Of a stretch of DNA of 64,000 bases, positions 37,790-51,340 are shown one piece after another (the first letter of the stretch is position 1; each line of letters begins with the position of its first letter). The notes below the pieces were generated by a model that was given only the letters and a program-made list of their open reading frames with translations, had not been told where the DNA came from and made no database searches. The stretch spans positions 61,943,810-62,007,809 of the forward strand of contig CM041083.1 of the NCBI GenBank assembly GCA_023079485.1, given 5' to 3'. The position numbers were made by a program, and so were the translations under genes. The DNA is from Archilochus colubris (lineage: Eukaryota; Chordata; Aves; Apodiformes; Trochilidae).

Positions 37790-37921
37790 GCCTGCCTCCT
37801 CTCCTCAGGGCCTCCCTGCCTTCCCCCCCTTCCCTGCCTGCCTCCCCCCCTTCCCTGCCTGCCTCCCCCCTTCCCTGCCTGCCTCCCCCCCTCCCTGCCT
37901 GCCTGCCTCCCTACCTGCCTT
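37790..37921. repeat. Pyrimidine-rich minisatellite
   Basis: About four to five imperfect units of a cttccctgcctgcctccccc-like motif of roughly 21-24 bases, ending in plain ctgcctgcctgcctcc. It sits just beyond the CpG island. Confidence 0.85.
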
Positions 37922-39229
37922 GTCAGGTCCCTAGAGAACTCCCGTATCTCCTCACTTCAGGCACACCACAATTTTTTTAAGAAAAACACAGTGGTTCTTT
38001 CCTCCCTGACCGTGAGCTGAGAGCTAGCTGGGACTTCCAGGGAAGCCTGCAATTAGAAAAATTGGGGAACGAGAAATACAAAGGCTCTGTAGTACGAACT
38101 GGGTAGATGAGGGGAAAAAAAACCCCAAACATATGAAGAAAATATATGTAAAAAGTACTTAGAGATAAATTTCACATCAGAAAATTGCCAGAAGGCTATG
38201 ATCTATTTTAAATGCCTTAAATGTACGTTTTAAACAGCAAGTCTACAGCGAATAGACTTAGTGCTTTAATAGACTTAGTGCTTTAAGTTAGGTATCCTGA
38301 GCAGCAGATAGGGAAACAAAGGTTATTATATAACTATATGGCCAGGGAGAGTAATTTTTATTAAGCTGTGTAAGTGAGCTGTCTGTGCTGACTCACACGA
38401 GTATCGGGGTGCAGGTGTGACATACAGGATAAGGAACTGGGTTGTGGTGGAAGCCATGGCAGCAAATCAGCCCTCTCTGTCCCAAGTTCCACTTTGTTGC
38501 TGAGAACAAACTGGTGATCACACTGCGATCTTTTGCTTTCACGTGAGGCTTAGGAGTCTGTGAGTCAATGCCGTGCTTTTATTTTCGCTTTCTAGCCATG
38601 AGGCTCCACCCTACTCTGACAGGCAGGTTCTATTAAGTTTCCTTGAAAGGCTAAGAAGTGACCACAAGGTCGTATATAATTATAGCATTATTACAATATA
38701 AAGGTTTTAGCAATCCGTGCAGCTTACTGTTACACAGAATTCCTAGTCATTAGCACAGCTTTCCTATTATCTATACTTTCAGTTAACTCGATTTTTAGTC
38801 ACCTAGGCCCTCTCTGCAGATTGGGTCAAATTCTGAATGATCAGGGCACAGTGGAATGGTCATAATATAGATTCTGACTTTTAGAAGTACGTGTCTGACC
38901 CACTCAGCCCTCAGAGGAAGAAGAATGGGCAAGGCCAGTACTCTATCCATCGGACAGTCAGGGTGCCTACATTCCCTGTGCCTGTATCACATTGGGAAAC
39001 ATGAAAGCCCTAGCAGTCTGGATGCTACTTAATGCACTTCAAAAACCTTTTGGATAAGCTAATGATTAGTTTATGTGAAAGACAAGGGGGGTGAGGGGCA
39101 GTACTTACCTTCAACACAAATACCAATCTGTAGCATGGGAAGGCGGACGGAAAGTCAGTAGGTTCCAGGATGGGACTGGAACAAGGAAGTGTTGCAGTTG
39201 GAACAGGGATTCCAGGACCTCCTAGAAAA
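37922..39229. other. Sequence upstream of the CpG island, no gene
   Basis: Apart from the small tandem duplication, no element or frame that I can support. Confidence 0.35.
38251..38285. repeat. Two-copy tandem duplication
   Basis: aatagacttagtgcttt occurs twice head to tail. A recent local duplication; polymorphism is plausible. Confidence 0.85.
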
Positions 39230-39455
39230 GCTTACTTCTTGGGTACTCGGCTTTGGTACCTATTTGCTGCCACCAAGTATTTGTTGCTATTTTAGTTTTA
39301 GGATTGCTGGTATTATTGATATGTGTACTAATATAATGTGTCTTTTGGTGTTGTAAGCAATCTGCTATGAGTTATGAAGATTGGAAAGGGAATAAGATAA
39401 AATATTTTGCTTTTACATATTATTGTTACATATTATAAAGAAAAGGGGGAATTGA
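39230..39455 (+). pseudogene. ERV envelope tail and polypurine tract
   Basis: A plus-strand stretch with leucine/isoleucine-rich translation in shifting frames (GTYLLPPSICCYF) precedes AAAGAAAAGGGGGAAT at about 39439-39454. That is a polypurine tract directly next to an LTR starting TGATGAAAAGC. The coding part is too decayed to assign to a family. Confidence 0.5.
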
Positions 39456-40880
39456 TGAAAAGCTTTAAATTTTCTAACACGGGAACAAAGAAATAGACAA
39501 ACAAGATATTTCTGATTTATTGCAAGGACCTATAGCCCAACAGGATGTGCTGCTGATAAGTCTAGAGAAAAAGCTAACTTAATCAGTTCTGGGTCACTGC
39601 ATCAGCATTTTTTTGCATAAAAGCCCAGAGACAAAAGTACACAGTGAAGAAGACTTCCTTCAAATGACTCTCTCCCACCACCACCACCAGGAAATAATGC
39701 ACAAATATGAGTGGGAGGAACTTTATGGTAACGAATTCCAACAACTACTTTGCCTAATCCTGCCTATCCTTGGAAACATCACGCGGATGTATCACTTGAC
39801 TGTAAAAATTGTTGGTGATGTACCTGTAAGGTTCCAGTCAGGCCTTGCCTCAAATGACAATTGGCAACTGAAAGCACTATTCCCCTCCTCCAACAAATGG
39901 CATACAGTATGGATAGAGAGGCCAGGAAGGAGGACTGAAATGTTGCCTGAAGCTCTGCATGGGACTTGGCACCCCAGGCCATGGAATCCTGCAGGTGATG
40001 AGTCTCTTATCTTTCTCCCTCTCTGTTACAATCAGGTTAAGTGATGTGTCTGTCTCCAGTAGTCTGCAGGCCTTGAGAAAAGGCAGCTTGAGAAGAGATA
40101 AGAGGGATAATGTTTGAGAAAAAGCTTGAGAAGACGTAAGAGAGATAAGGTTTGAGAAAAAAACAGCTCCTTCACAGGCCCAGGTTTGATACTGTTAATT
40201 AGGAAAACAAAAACTGTTAATTCTGCTGAATTCTGCAAGCAGATGGCAAACTACAAAGGAGACAACCAATGAGCAGAATTTTGCAGGCCAAGTCAGGACG
40301 AGCAACAATTCAGCTGTGGCATAGCAAGAAATGGATAGTAAAAAACCAAAGACTAACCCCTTGCCCTTCTTGTAGGCTGGGACCACCACATGCATCCCTC
40401 GCCTCCCTTCTCTGCCATGAGACCTGGATCACCTTTTCTGCTGGATTCTTGAGTAGTTACTTTCCTCTTTCCTTTCTCTCTCATCCTCACTCTCTCCCTC
40501 TACCTGTGGGTGATGCTTTACTTTCCCTTCCTTTCTTTCTCTTTTCTCTTCTCTCTCTCTCTCCAGAGAGGCTACCAACTATAGATTTAATGCCTACCAG
40601 TTCTGTATGTGTTCAACAAAATTGTGTAGTTGCACCCAATACTGTGTTATCTTTACTTTGTCCTTGTAGGGTCCAACAAAAATCTCAACTTCCATCAGTA
40701 ACAGCGTTGTTCCCAGCATCCTGGAGCACAAACACTGTTACTGATCCATTGCAAAGAGAATTAATTTATAATTTTCAGAGCAGTGGCAGCAGATGAACTC
40801 CTTCTTTACTTCATCATTACCAATGATAGGTGGGAAATATATTTCCGCTGAAATAAACAGTGTTGCTGTGATGATGGAGA
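39456..40880 (+). mobile_element. ERV 3' LTR, plus orientation, right edge unsure
   Basis: Begins TGATGAAAAGC right after the polypurine tract. A TATA-like gcataaaagccc sits at about 39617-39628. The end is uncertain: either near 40030 (before gttaagtgatg) or near 40880 after gaaataaacagtg (AATAAA about 40851). A CT-rich run lies at 40522-40565. If the longer version is right the LTR is about 1.4 kb. Confidence 0.5.
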
Positions 40881-43800
40881 TGCTGTCAAGCTGTATGTTT
40901 TTTCATGTTACCTAGATCCATGTCACGGACCTGAGGTCACCATGAGGTCTCTGGGGCTTGCCCCATCCTGCCCATGGCCCAGGACTCCACGTCATCCCCT
41001 TCCCTGGGCTGTCAGTCCCTGCCCCATGGACATTGTGGCAGTTCCCATCTCCAGCTCCCACAGCCCCATTGTGCCCGGCCATGAGTCCCACTGAGCTGTG
41101 CCAGCCTATGGGTCAGCCTCCTGTCCTGGCCTTGACCTGTCCCCAGGGCCCAGCCTGGCCATCCTGGGGCTGTGTCTGTCCCTGGTTCCCCTCACTGGCT
41201 GTGACCCTGACCCCCAATCCATGGGCTAATGTCCCAGCAGTGCCTGATGCCAGGAGCTGCTCCTCAGCTGGGGTGATGGGATGGGCCTGGCTCCCAGCCC
41301 TGCCCATGAGAATAGCTGGCAGGTGTCCAGTTGAGGCTTAGCTTAGGTACGTCCTTGCTTTCACTTATATATTTTGTTTTTTGGTTTTTTTTATAAAATG
41401 GTTGCATATCAAACAATTTGATGTGGCAGTAGCTAGAAGCTGGGGTCACTGTAACCTGATGATTATCAGCAGGGGCAGGATGTTCGCTTTGTAAACTGGG
41501 GCTAGATCATGCACATCAAGCCACGTCCTTGACTCCTTGCCAATCCTCCAAGTCCTTGCCTTGCAATGAATAACATTGCTATCTAAGGGATACAAAACAG
41601 CAGAATAGTCTCAGTAGTCCACACGTACATGTGCTTGTTTTTCATTATGTCATTTCATTGATTTGGTATGATAGAGGACCCATCCTATTTACAGTCAAAG
41701 ATGAACCTTCACCTTTATGCTGCAAATTGTGTTCTGTCACTAACTTCAAATACAAAAACATGCCCAAGTCTCTGCATGTATGTATATTCAAAAGGACACC
41801 TTTACATCTATCATTACTACTCTTTCAATCTTTTACTTTATTTTCTCTTGTATCTCTGAGTGTTCCTGATGCATCTCAGTTATCCAGGTTAAAATATATC
41901 CCTCTGAAGGAGTTTCTAGTTAAGTCAAGGGCATAAAGAACAGCATCTTAATTCCAAAAAAGATTTGGAAGAACTAAACCTCAGATGCCAATCAACTGTC
42001 AAGATCAGGGATAACTGGTAATTTCAGTCCTTCCTGCTATTATTCACAATCGTCTGTAATGCCTCTGTAATGGTATGGTTTTCATACACCACTTCAGCGG
42101 TCAGGTTGACAGAAATTAATTCAGTACTTGCAACCTTTGTTTCATCTGATGACCTTGGAGTGTAGTCATGGTCACTAAGCCCTTGAAACAAAAGTCTTCC
42201 AACTGTCAGTGACTTGTGGAGTCACGCATGTGGGGTGCATTTACAGTTATCATGCAAATGTTATATGTTTATTTCTCTGTCTTCTTTTCCCTTTCCCATT
42301 TTCTTAATCTTCCTGTTTCTGTTGGACACAGATATTTGCTATTGCTGATTGTTTTACTTGATCCAGGCTTGCAACTTCTTTAACAGGCTTATCTATCATT
42401 CTTTTCAGTTTCCTAATCCTGTTCCTCTGGTGAGCTTTCACATGTCTGATCCACATATGCTTGCCAAACTGACTCATCCACTTAACCAATCTTTAGGTAG
42501 ATTATTATTTTAAATAATCTTCCAGTCTCCTGACTCTCAACTTTTACCACCTCTTGGTTCAGATCTGAATCTCCATCCACTCAGCTTTGATCACTTGGAG
42601 GCCTGCAAGATAGGATTTCTCACTGAGAAGTTTGTTCCCATGGATGTTTAGGGCTGCACATGCAATGCACCATCTTTGACTTAACACTGAGCTTCCAACA
42701 GTGAACAAAATTTTACTTGTACTGAAATCATGCATTCATGCCTCAAAGCCTCTATGTTCTTTCCAACAGGCTCTTTTTTTTCCCAGTAGTTGGGCATTCA
42801 TGTTTTGGTCCTTCATTATTAAGGGCATGCTATCATAACCTGAAGAGATTTAAACTCATACCAGTATTATGCCAGAATCAGATGGATATTAAGGAAAAGC
42901 AGTTCAAAAAAGTGTTGTATGCCTACATTGTTTTACCATTAATGTATGAAGTGAATCTTGAAGGTTGCTGCAACAGGAAAGTATCTAATCATTACACCTA
43001 TTAGAGGACCATATTGAGACTGAGACTATTAGGACCCTACACACAGATAACACTATCAAAATACTAGATGTTAAGCTATATCAGAGAAAACATGAGCTAG
43101 GTTATCAAAGAGCAATATCTTGATAAATGCAAAACTCATGGAGTCACAAATGGAATCGATGTCAGGAAATTACATCTTGACAGTGTAGCTTTGAAGCCCA
43201 GCTAAAGTGGTGTTGCCATTACTGGCACAGAGGCCACAGGCTGTGATTTTGTTTTGTACTGCCTCAAGGCTGGGATTTGTCAATTGTTGCTTTGTCTGGG
43301 CTTGCCTTGGCCTGCCTGGGGCTTTCTTTGCCTTCGCTTGTTTAGCTGTAACAGCAGCTGCCTAACAATCAGATTACTGATAATATTACCTAATTTGTTT
43401 TAACTTTACTTAGCTTTGTACAATGGCATCATATACTGATATTGTAGTTTTTATGTATTTCTTTAACTATATCTAGTGAAAATAGGTCATTATTCTGTGT
43501 AGAGGGCATTGTCTGTGATCTAAAAGTGTAGACTAGTACGAGTGCATGATGATAGCGGAGGCCTTGAAAGTACAAGCACAAGATGATACCAGAGGCCCCA
43601 GGGTTATAAACAAATCATCACTTGGGAATTACTGGTCACTGCAGGAATGCAGCCTTGGGAGCTGGATAAAACCAGTTTTAAGGATAACAAGGAGAACAAA
43701 GAGCAAGTATCCAACCAGATGTTGCCACAGGTAGTGGATTTAGTTATAATCAGGAATTGTGAAGTGATAAAGGAAGAAGATGTCCATGTTACGAAATATA

Positions 43801-44093
43801 TCAAAATAAACTGAAGCACAGCTTCCAGAGCGAGGAAGAAATCCCCACCATCAACATAAAATTCCTTCCAATGAAGAACCAGGGACACCAGTGATGCATT
43901 GTAACTCCCTGGCAAGTAAGACTTGTCACTGTCAACCTTTGGGGACAGAGGGGAAGTGGGAGGGTGAGTCTAATGCCAGAGAACAGGGGTATGTACTAGG
44001 AAATTTCCAAACAACACTTTTAACAGTTCAATTTGGACAATGGTACCATTGTTAACAGACTGATAACAATGTTTTGTTATTAAGACTTAAGTT
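40881..44093. other. Intergenic sequence with a GC-rich patch
   Basis: 40930-41340 is locally GC-rich and C-skewed with a 127-codon plus frame rich in Pro, Ala and Trp that I do not recognise; it is more likely a GC-rich repeat than a gene. 42304-42489 on the minus strand has a VRHVKAHQ-like stretch (IRHVKAHQR) recalling retroviral RNase H, too short to assign. Confidence 0.3.
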
Positions 44094-44690
44094 GTGCAAA
44101 TATTGCTTTCTAAACTTCTTCTCAGAGAAGGGTCTAGGTGCACCTGCATCCAATCTTAGCCTCCATAGCACTAACCATAAAGAACAGTTTGGACTCCAGG
44201 TTCTGTCACAGAGTTGGTTTATTCCATCTCCAGATGGATGTCTCCAAAGAGGGACCCCACCTGTATTTTATCTGTGCCTTTTAAGGCCCAACAATCTGTC
44301 CATGCACTTGTTCAAGCAACATTCATCCAGTTTTCTTCCATGATAACTACTTCTCCCCTTTCTGTTTTTCTCTGCCCTCCTCCATCCAAGAGCCTTCATT
44401 CACCATCAGCCTCTTTCTCTCAGGACAATTTCCCTTCATTCTTCTCCAGCTACTTTTCATCAGAATAAGTCTTCATCAGTACAATGACTCCAACTTATCT
44501 TTTGGTTAATCCATTTCACCATTGTATAAGGTAATTTTGATTATTTCTCTCATTGTCTACATCTTGTTTCTATACTATTACAGGTGCTAGATTAGAAGTT
44601 TAACTAATGTATGATCACAGGACTTAAGATAAAGTTTAATTAGAATTGCAAATAAGGCCTTATTACTACAGCTCCACATGCTAAGTCAAG
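44094..44690 (-). mobile_element. Probable ERV LTR, minus orientation, related to 28379
   Basis: The left end, tgtgcaaatattgctttcta then aacttc, aligns with 28379 onward. TTTATT at 44218-44223 gives AATAAA in minus sense at a similar offset. The right edge is not defined; a CR1 starts at about 44698. Confidence 0.45.
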
Positions 44691-44697
44691 TAACTTA

Positions 44698-44960
44698 CAG
44701 AATCGTAGAATAGAATTGTAAAATAATTAAAGTTGGAAAAGACCTTTACAATCAGAAAGTCAAAACATCAACCCAACACCGCCATGCCAACTAAACCATG
44801 TCCTGATGTGCCACATCCACATGGTTTTTGAACACCTCCAGGGATGGTGACTCCACCACTTCCTTGAGCAGCCTGTTCCAATGTCTCAACACTCTTTCAA
44901 TAAAGATTTTTTTCCTAATATCCAATTTAAACCTCCCCTGATACAACTTGAGGCCAAGTT
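44698..44960 (-). mobile_element. CR1 LINE fragment, minus strand, old
   Basis: cagaatcgtagaatagaatt, then gttggaaaagacctttacaa and cctgttccaatgtctcaaca, match the inverted CR1 3' end with many differences. Confidence 0.8.
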
Positions 44961-46969
44961 CCACCAGAACTTATGTCAAGCAGTTTTCAGCTTGTCCAGA
45001 CCTTAAATATCTCTACAGTTAATTCTAATGTTCCTTTAATCTATCAATCTCAATGTTGCTAGAGCCAACCTGTTTCTGTTTTCAATACATGCAGGTGTAA
45101 ATTGCTGGTGCAGTTCTGCCAATGGCATTCTTAGCAACCCCCTACAGTGGCTGGCATTTCAAACAAAGTTTTTAGATTTGGTTTGGTTTGTTTTTTTACT
45201 GTTTGACATTCCTGATGTGACAGTTATATTTCCTGTCATCTGACATCCCTCTGCACAAACAGGGCTTTGCTTTGATTTTTTTTTTGTTCTATTTGATCAA
45301 TTCTAACACCTTGCTAATTATTGTTCACATTTTGTTCTTTGTATCTCCTGTAGCTCTAACTCTGCTAAAACCTTACATTTGCCTGCAGAGGCCTGTGCCT
45401 TAGCTTATGATAGAAAATCTCTCCAATCCCCCATGTGCCCCATAAACTTTTTGAGCTTACAGTTACAGTTGTAGAGAATCTTTTGCTGATGTATAGGATG
45501 TCTAAGTGTGTAATTTGTAGTGGGCAGCCCATAAGACTGCTGTGAAGAGAGTCAGTGATCCACATATCTAATTCAGGTGTCCGCTACCATATTATGACTA
45601 CCACATGACTGTTGCTCAAGCCTAATAGATGTGTATTTAATCAATATGTAATTAAGCCAGGTGTTTAATCATAAGTACATGTGTACTGTGCTGTTCTATC
45701 CACTTGAAGTATTGTTTGTCTTTGATTACCAATTGCAAATATTAATCCTAGCAGCTGTAGGTTTATTAATATGACAAGGATATTAAGCTATATTGCCAAG
45801 GGACTTCTCAAAGCTAATGCCACATCCCAGATCTGATTGCTGTTGGAACTGATGAACCTGTATTGTGATCAAAGCTCTGAAACAGTCCAGATGAACATCC
45901 AGCTGTCCAACCATACCAAGATGGGATCTGTAGAGCACCCCATGCCAGCACTAGAGGACCATCTGTTGCAGTGTCATCCCAGGGTTCCCAGCAATAGTAA
46001 AGGATGTAAAATTTTATGACTTGCTATCACTATATTCCTGGGATATTAATATAAATAACTATTTTTCTTGAGAATGTTTGAGCCTTTCTTGTTGGGACAC
46101 AAAAAGAACCAACTCTGTCTGATGCAAAAGAGTCATTAGCTCTTTAAAAGAACCTGCAATTGATGTGAAAGCTTTATATGAAACTAGTATAAAAGTAGGA
46201 TGGCACTGTCTATAACAGAGAAGACTACTGAGGGAGTGAGGTAGCAAAAAGAAGTTGATGCATACATCACTTACACACACTAATATAAAAAAAAGGTAAT
46301 CCCTGAAGAGAGAAAAGAAAGAAAACAAAGAAAGAAAAAAGAAACATTTATCACTAAACTGCCCTTCCCTATAAGAAAACTAGCACCTGACTAACAGCTC
46401 ATTTGGTGTGGGTTAAACTGAAGCAGGATAACAGCCTCCTTATTGCTTATGTTCCCTTTACACAGATGCAATAATATAAATATACTTAGCAAAAATTCTT
46501 TGTTCTTTATCTGTTGTAGTATCATTCTCTTGAGTTTCTATGGTCAGCTTTTTAGATCAGAGCTTGCAAACTTGCCACCTGCTGCTGGTACGGTTGTAAC
46601 TCAGTTATCTTCTGTGCAAAAGCAGTTAAATATACCTGAAAGTCTATAATTTCATTTTGTATTCCCTGGTTTAGTACCTGCAGAATGTAATTATTATGTT
46701 GTTGCATTTCCTATTTGACAAATCCATCTCTGAGGGTAAATGGATGGCATTTTTTTCCTTTTTTTCTTTTCACCAATTTTGTATTGAGCATGATGTCTCT
46801 GAAAACTTTTCTGTTAGATAGGGCTGCACTGGTCTCCTTTCATCAGTCCAGTGTCTAGGCCTCTGCTCTTGGATTATCTACAGGAGCATGGATGTGTACT
46901 CTACCAAAAAACTTCTGTTTCCTTTATTTCTTTATTTCTGTAGTAGTAATGTGTTTGCCTCTTCTCCCT
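44961..46969. other. Intergenic sequence, no gene recognised
   Basis: AT-rich, short frames only; nothing I can support. Confidence 0.4.
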
Positions 46970-47245
46970 AGTGACTAGTGATAGGACAAGAAGAGGAAAT
47001 GTGTTCAAATTGCACCAGAGGAAGTTCAGATTGGATCCGAAGAAAGAATTTTTCACTAAAGTAGTGGTGAAATATTGGAACAGTTTGCCCAACCAAGTGG
47101 TAGAGTCACCATCCTTGGGGGTATTCAAAGAACAGGTAGACATGATGTTTCAGGAGATGATTTAGTGATTACAGTGGTGTAGGACTAATTGTTGGACTTA
47201 ATGATCTTGAAGGTCCATTCCAACCACAATGATTCTATGATTCTG
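46970..47245 (+). mobile_element. CR1 LINE 3' fragment, plus strand
   Basis: The frame 46971-47165 ([20 protein letters not shown]) is the CR1 C-terminus. The tail ttaatgatcttgaaggtcca, then ttccaaccacaatgattcta and tgattctg, closes it at about 47245. Confidence 0.88.
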
Positions 47246-48077
47246 TTTATTATCAGTCAACACATACAGCTGGTCTACCCAGAGCTATCAATCCCTGCCT
47301 TTGGATAGGCCTTATATAGCCTTTAAGAGTCACCAGTTACTGTAATCTTTGCCTCTCTATCTAGTAACTACTTTCACTCCATGGGAGTCTTAGGCAACAC
47401 TGCTGAGTCAATGTTCTGCTTTTGTTTTCCCTATCTAGTTATCTTCTGGATCCTGACCAGTTCCTTTATCTTTCCATCATCTTACCCTATGGTTTCATAT
47501 TCTTGCTATCCGGTTATTGAACAAAACCATAAATAGTGACCCAGGTGAACTTCTGACCTTAGATAACAATTTATATCATTATTTTATCCCTTGGTCTACT
47601 GTTTCTTGTAATGTTTCCTCTTGCCTTAGTACATTTCCCCTGTCACTTCACTCTGAAAAACATGAGTTCCAATTAAAAGTTCAGAGTTCATTTGCAGATT
47701 AGGATTTCAGGTTGCTTTCTTTTTTAATATGATTAATCACTAACAGAATACATATATGCTAAACTGATAGTTTTATATGTCTATTCTGTTGTCATGCAAG
47801 ATCTAGCTGGACTCACCATAGAAAAACTCTTTGTCCCTGATGTGTTTTGTCTGTTGTGCTTTCCAGTTCTTCTGTATCTTTTTAGTAAGTATGCTCTCGG
47901 TATAGGCTAATATACTGTCATAGAGCTTGGTAAGGCATATTCAGTATCTGTGGACCTGTCAGACTACGATCATGTAGTGTAAGAGCTGAAGCTTATCAAA
48001 TGCCCTAAAAGTAGACCTACAGATTTCTTGGCTTACTCTTCTGAAGAATATTTGTGTCATGCACAACACTGCATAGA
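47246..48077. other. Intergenic sequence, no gene recognised
   Basis: Short frames only; no element identified. Confidence 0.4.
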
Positions 48078-49390
48078 ACCATAGAATCATAGAATTGCTC
48101 AGGCTGGAAAAGACCTTCAAGATTATTGAGTCCAGCCTTGTCCTAACCCTATTAAATTATTTCTGATGACCCGCCACTAAACCATGTCTCCAAATACCAC
48201 ATCCAGGCAATTTTTAAACACATTCAGGGATGGAGACTCAACCACCTCCCTGGGGAGTCTGTTCCAGTGCTTAACAACCCTTTCTGTAAAGAAGTTTCTC
48301 CTGATATCCAACCTAAATCTCCCTTACTTGAGACCATTTCCCTTGTCTTGTCATCTGTCACCACTGAGAAGAGACCAGCCCCATTCTCACTACAGCCTCC
48401 TTTCAGATATTGGTAAAAAGTGACAAGGTCTCCCCTCAGCCTCCTTTTCCCCAGACTGTACAGCCCCAACACCCTCAGTCACTTCTCATAAGGAATGTTT
48501 TCCAAACTCTTCACCAGCTTTGCTGCCCTTCTTTGGACTTGCTCCAACACCTCAGTGTCCTTTTTGTATTGAGCTGCCCAAAACTGAACACAGTACTCAA
48601 AGTGGGGCCTCACCAGTGCCATGTACAGGGTCAGGATTACTCCCCTAGTTCTGGTAGTCACACAGTTTCTGACACAAGCCAGAATGCCATTGGCCCTCTT
48701 GGCCAGCTGAGCACATTGCTGGTTCATATTCAGCCGACTGTCAATCAAAACGCCAAGATCCTTTTCTGCCAGGCAGCTTCCCAGCCACTCTTCTCCAAGG
48801 CTGTAGTGTTGCCTGGGGTTGTTGTGACCAAAATGCAGGACCTAACACTTGGCCTTGTTGAACTTCATACAGTTGGTCTCAGCCCAATGATCCAGTCTGT
48901 CCAGGTCCCTCTGCAAAGCCTTTCTACCATCCAGCAGAACAACACTCACTCCCTCATGTGTCATCTGTGAAAATGGATTTCACCTGTGAAATTACTGAGG
49001 CTGCATTCAATCCCCTCATCATTAATAAAGATCATTAATAAAGATGTTAAAGTGGCTCCAGCACTGAGCCTTTGGGGGACACCACTCATGACTGGCCACC
49101 ACCTGGTTTTAAGTCTCACAACTCTTTGGGCCCTGCCATGCAGCCAGTGTTTAACCCAGCAGAGTTTATGGCCATCGAAGCCACGGGCAGCCAGCTTGTC
49201 CATGAGGATGTTATGGGGGATGGTGTTAAAGGGTTTCCTGACGTCCAGGTAGACTACATCAACAGCCTTTCCCTCAATCCATTAAGCAAGTCACCTTGTC
49301 ATAAAACAAATCAAGGTTTGTCAAGCAGGATCTGCCTTCCATGAATCCATGCTCATAGTCTGGTTGACTTTTAACTGTTCTATGATGGTT
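48078..49390 (-). mobile_element. CR1 LINE, minus strand, longest copy (~1.3 kb)
   Basis: It starts at the inverted tail catagaatcatagaattgct. Minus frames at 48224-48472, 48479-48748 ([23 protein letters not shown]; [20 protein letters not shown]) and 48961-49203 (WWPVMSGVPQRLSAGATLTS, a decayed reverse-transcriptase motif) run into one another with frameshifts. A duplicated attaataaagatc unit lies at 49021-49045. Confidence 0.9.
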
Positions 49391-51340
49391 CTTGAAATAA
49401 TAACTTAAACCCTTATGGAATATTTGGTAACAAAACAAGAACAAAACTAAGCCAGTGGCTATGAGCTACAATCCCAGTGACCATTTGTTCAGCTCCTTTC
49501 TTGGGTTTCCATAATTTTTACATGGAATCATACCAGTCACAATATTCTGATGGAAACACTTCACCCCAAAGCTAGGATGGTAGTGCCTTGCCTGCGCAAG
49601 GCTAGATTCAGAGGTAATTTATAGATCTGCCCCTTTGCTCTGTAGAAAGGCTCTTTAACATACTTAATTTTACCTAAATGCTAGATAGTGCACTGTTTTA
49701 CATGGGTCAGCTTGCAGCCTAGATTATTTGCAAATGGGATGCAGAAAAGAGTCTGAAACTGCCTGCAGTGCTCCAGCTCTGAAGGGTATATTTGCCTGTT
49801 AGTTCTTGATTCAAATAGGCTAAGCTTGGCTGAAGCCTTTGTAGAGAGATCTATGGAAATTTAAATGCTGCCATTATTTCCCCTAGGATTTCTGTAATGG
49901 TTTAATTTGATGCCCCAAAAGCCAAGGATAATTTAGGACCCTGAAATTTATAACCTGTGTTTTATAACCTGTTATTTACAAATCAGTCGAACAAATTCTG
50001 TGAAGTATGGTTGGGATTTACAACATAGAAAGTGCATTCTCCAGAAATCATGTCTTCTGTTAGATACAGAAGTGCATAAACCTCAAATGTCCTTTTCCGG
50101 GAAAGAGTTTCAATCAAGTGGGTGAGTGATATTGACGAAGTCAAATAAATATTCATTTCCCCTTGCTGTCGTTTGCAGGAACACTGCAAAAGCAATGCAA
50201 ATATCATGGTGATGGCCATGGTTCTTATAGCACTGAGGATGAGTATTTGTTCTCCTCTGACTTGTTAAGGCTGTGGCTTATCTGATTAATAAAGCCTTGG
50301 GGTACTGGCTTATACTAATGTTTTTTTTTCTGAGCACAGGTATTGTTATCTCATATGTGCATGTAGGTTATGTCATATAGCACATACACAACGAGTTCTT
50401 TTATATTGTTCTATTAATCTTATGGTGTTTGTAACAAGGCAATTTAACCTCCTCTACTTTAACAAAACACCTACTTTAACCATGTAACTTGAACAAACTG
50501 TGGCAGCTACAAGTGATTTAGGCTCTAAGTTCTAAGTAGATGAGCAAGTGGAGGTGTATGGGGAGGGTATAACAAGGTGTTTTACATCTTTTTCCATACA
50601 AGAAGTTTGCATAAGAGATACCTTAATGTGGAGTCACATGAACTTATCTTAATCATGGTCTGGAAGGAACCTCCTGGAATCCACCATGACTCCTCTCTCT
50701 CCTCCAAACATGAGGTTAGATAAAGTTGTGCAACTCTTGCCCCAAGTATTACGCAATATAGAAGTTTCTTGTGAAATTAATGGCTCCTTAGAGCCATTAA
50801 CACATACCAGTCACAGGGCCCTTTAACACTGGTTACTCAATCAGTAGACATCACTACAGCTATACTAGATTTATATGATAAGACTTCCAGTAGAGACTGG
50901 TTGTTGCAGGTAGCCTGCTTCCTGGCCATAGCTGTAGCAATGGAAATCTTTTTTTACCATCTGTGGCCCACTGGGTTACATCCTTATGAGTACAAACCTA
51001 ACTGCTGTGGTCATCATCTAGAGCATGATGGACCTGGTATGACCAAGCTGAAAAGCTTGCTTTGGCAGCTGTTTGCCAACAGCTGGAAACAACTGCTTCT
51101 GCAGACCTGCTGGCTCAGCAGCCCAGCTGAATCTAAACCTGACTCTTGGTGGAACAAAACCAAATCCAGATTGTCTCACTTACTCTACTTGCACCATATT
51201 TTTCCCAGGAAACTACCTACATTCTCACAAACCTATTCATTTCTAAGCAGCAGTATAAGTGCTGAGATCAGTCTCCTTGGAATTCACCATTACTCCAATT
51301 TTCTAGACAGAAAAGAAACAAAAAACTCAATAAAACACTA
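49391..51340. other. Intergenic sequence, origin unclear
   Basis: A 180-codon plus frame at 50901-51443 starts with a hydrophobic stretch (MLQVACFLAIAVAMEIFFYH) but matches no family I know and runs into the LTR-like DNA at 51341; its status as a gene is doubtful. It might be old ERV DNA. Confidence 0.3.

Noticed and set aside
42304..42489. Minus-strand frame with HVKAHQ as possible retroviral RNase H
   Set aside because: A motif of six residues without neighbouring pol sequence is too little to assign.
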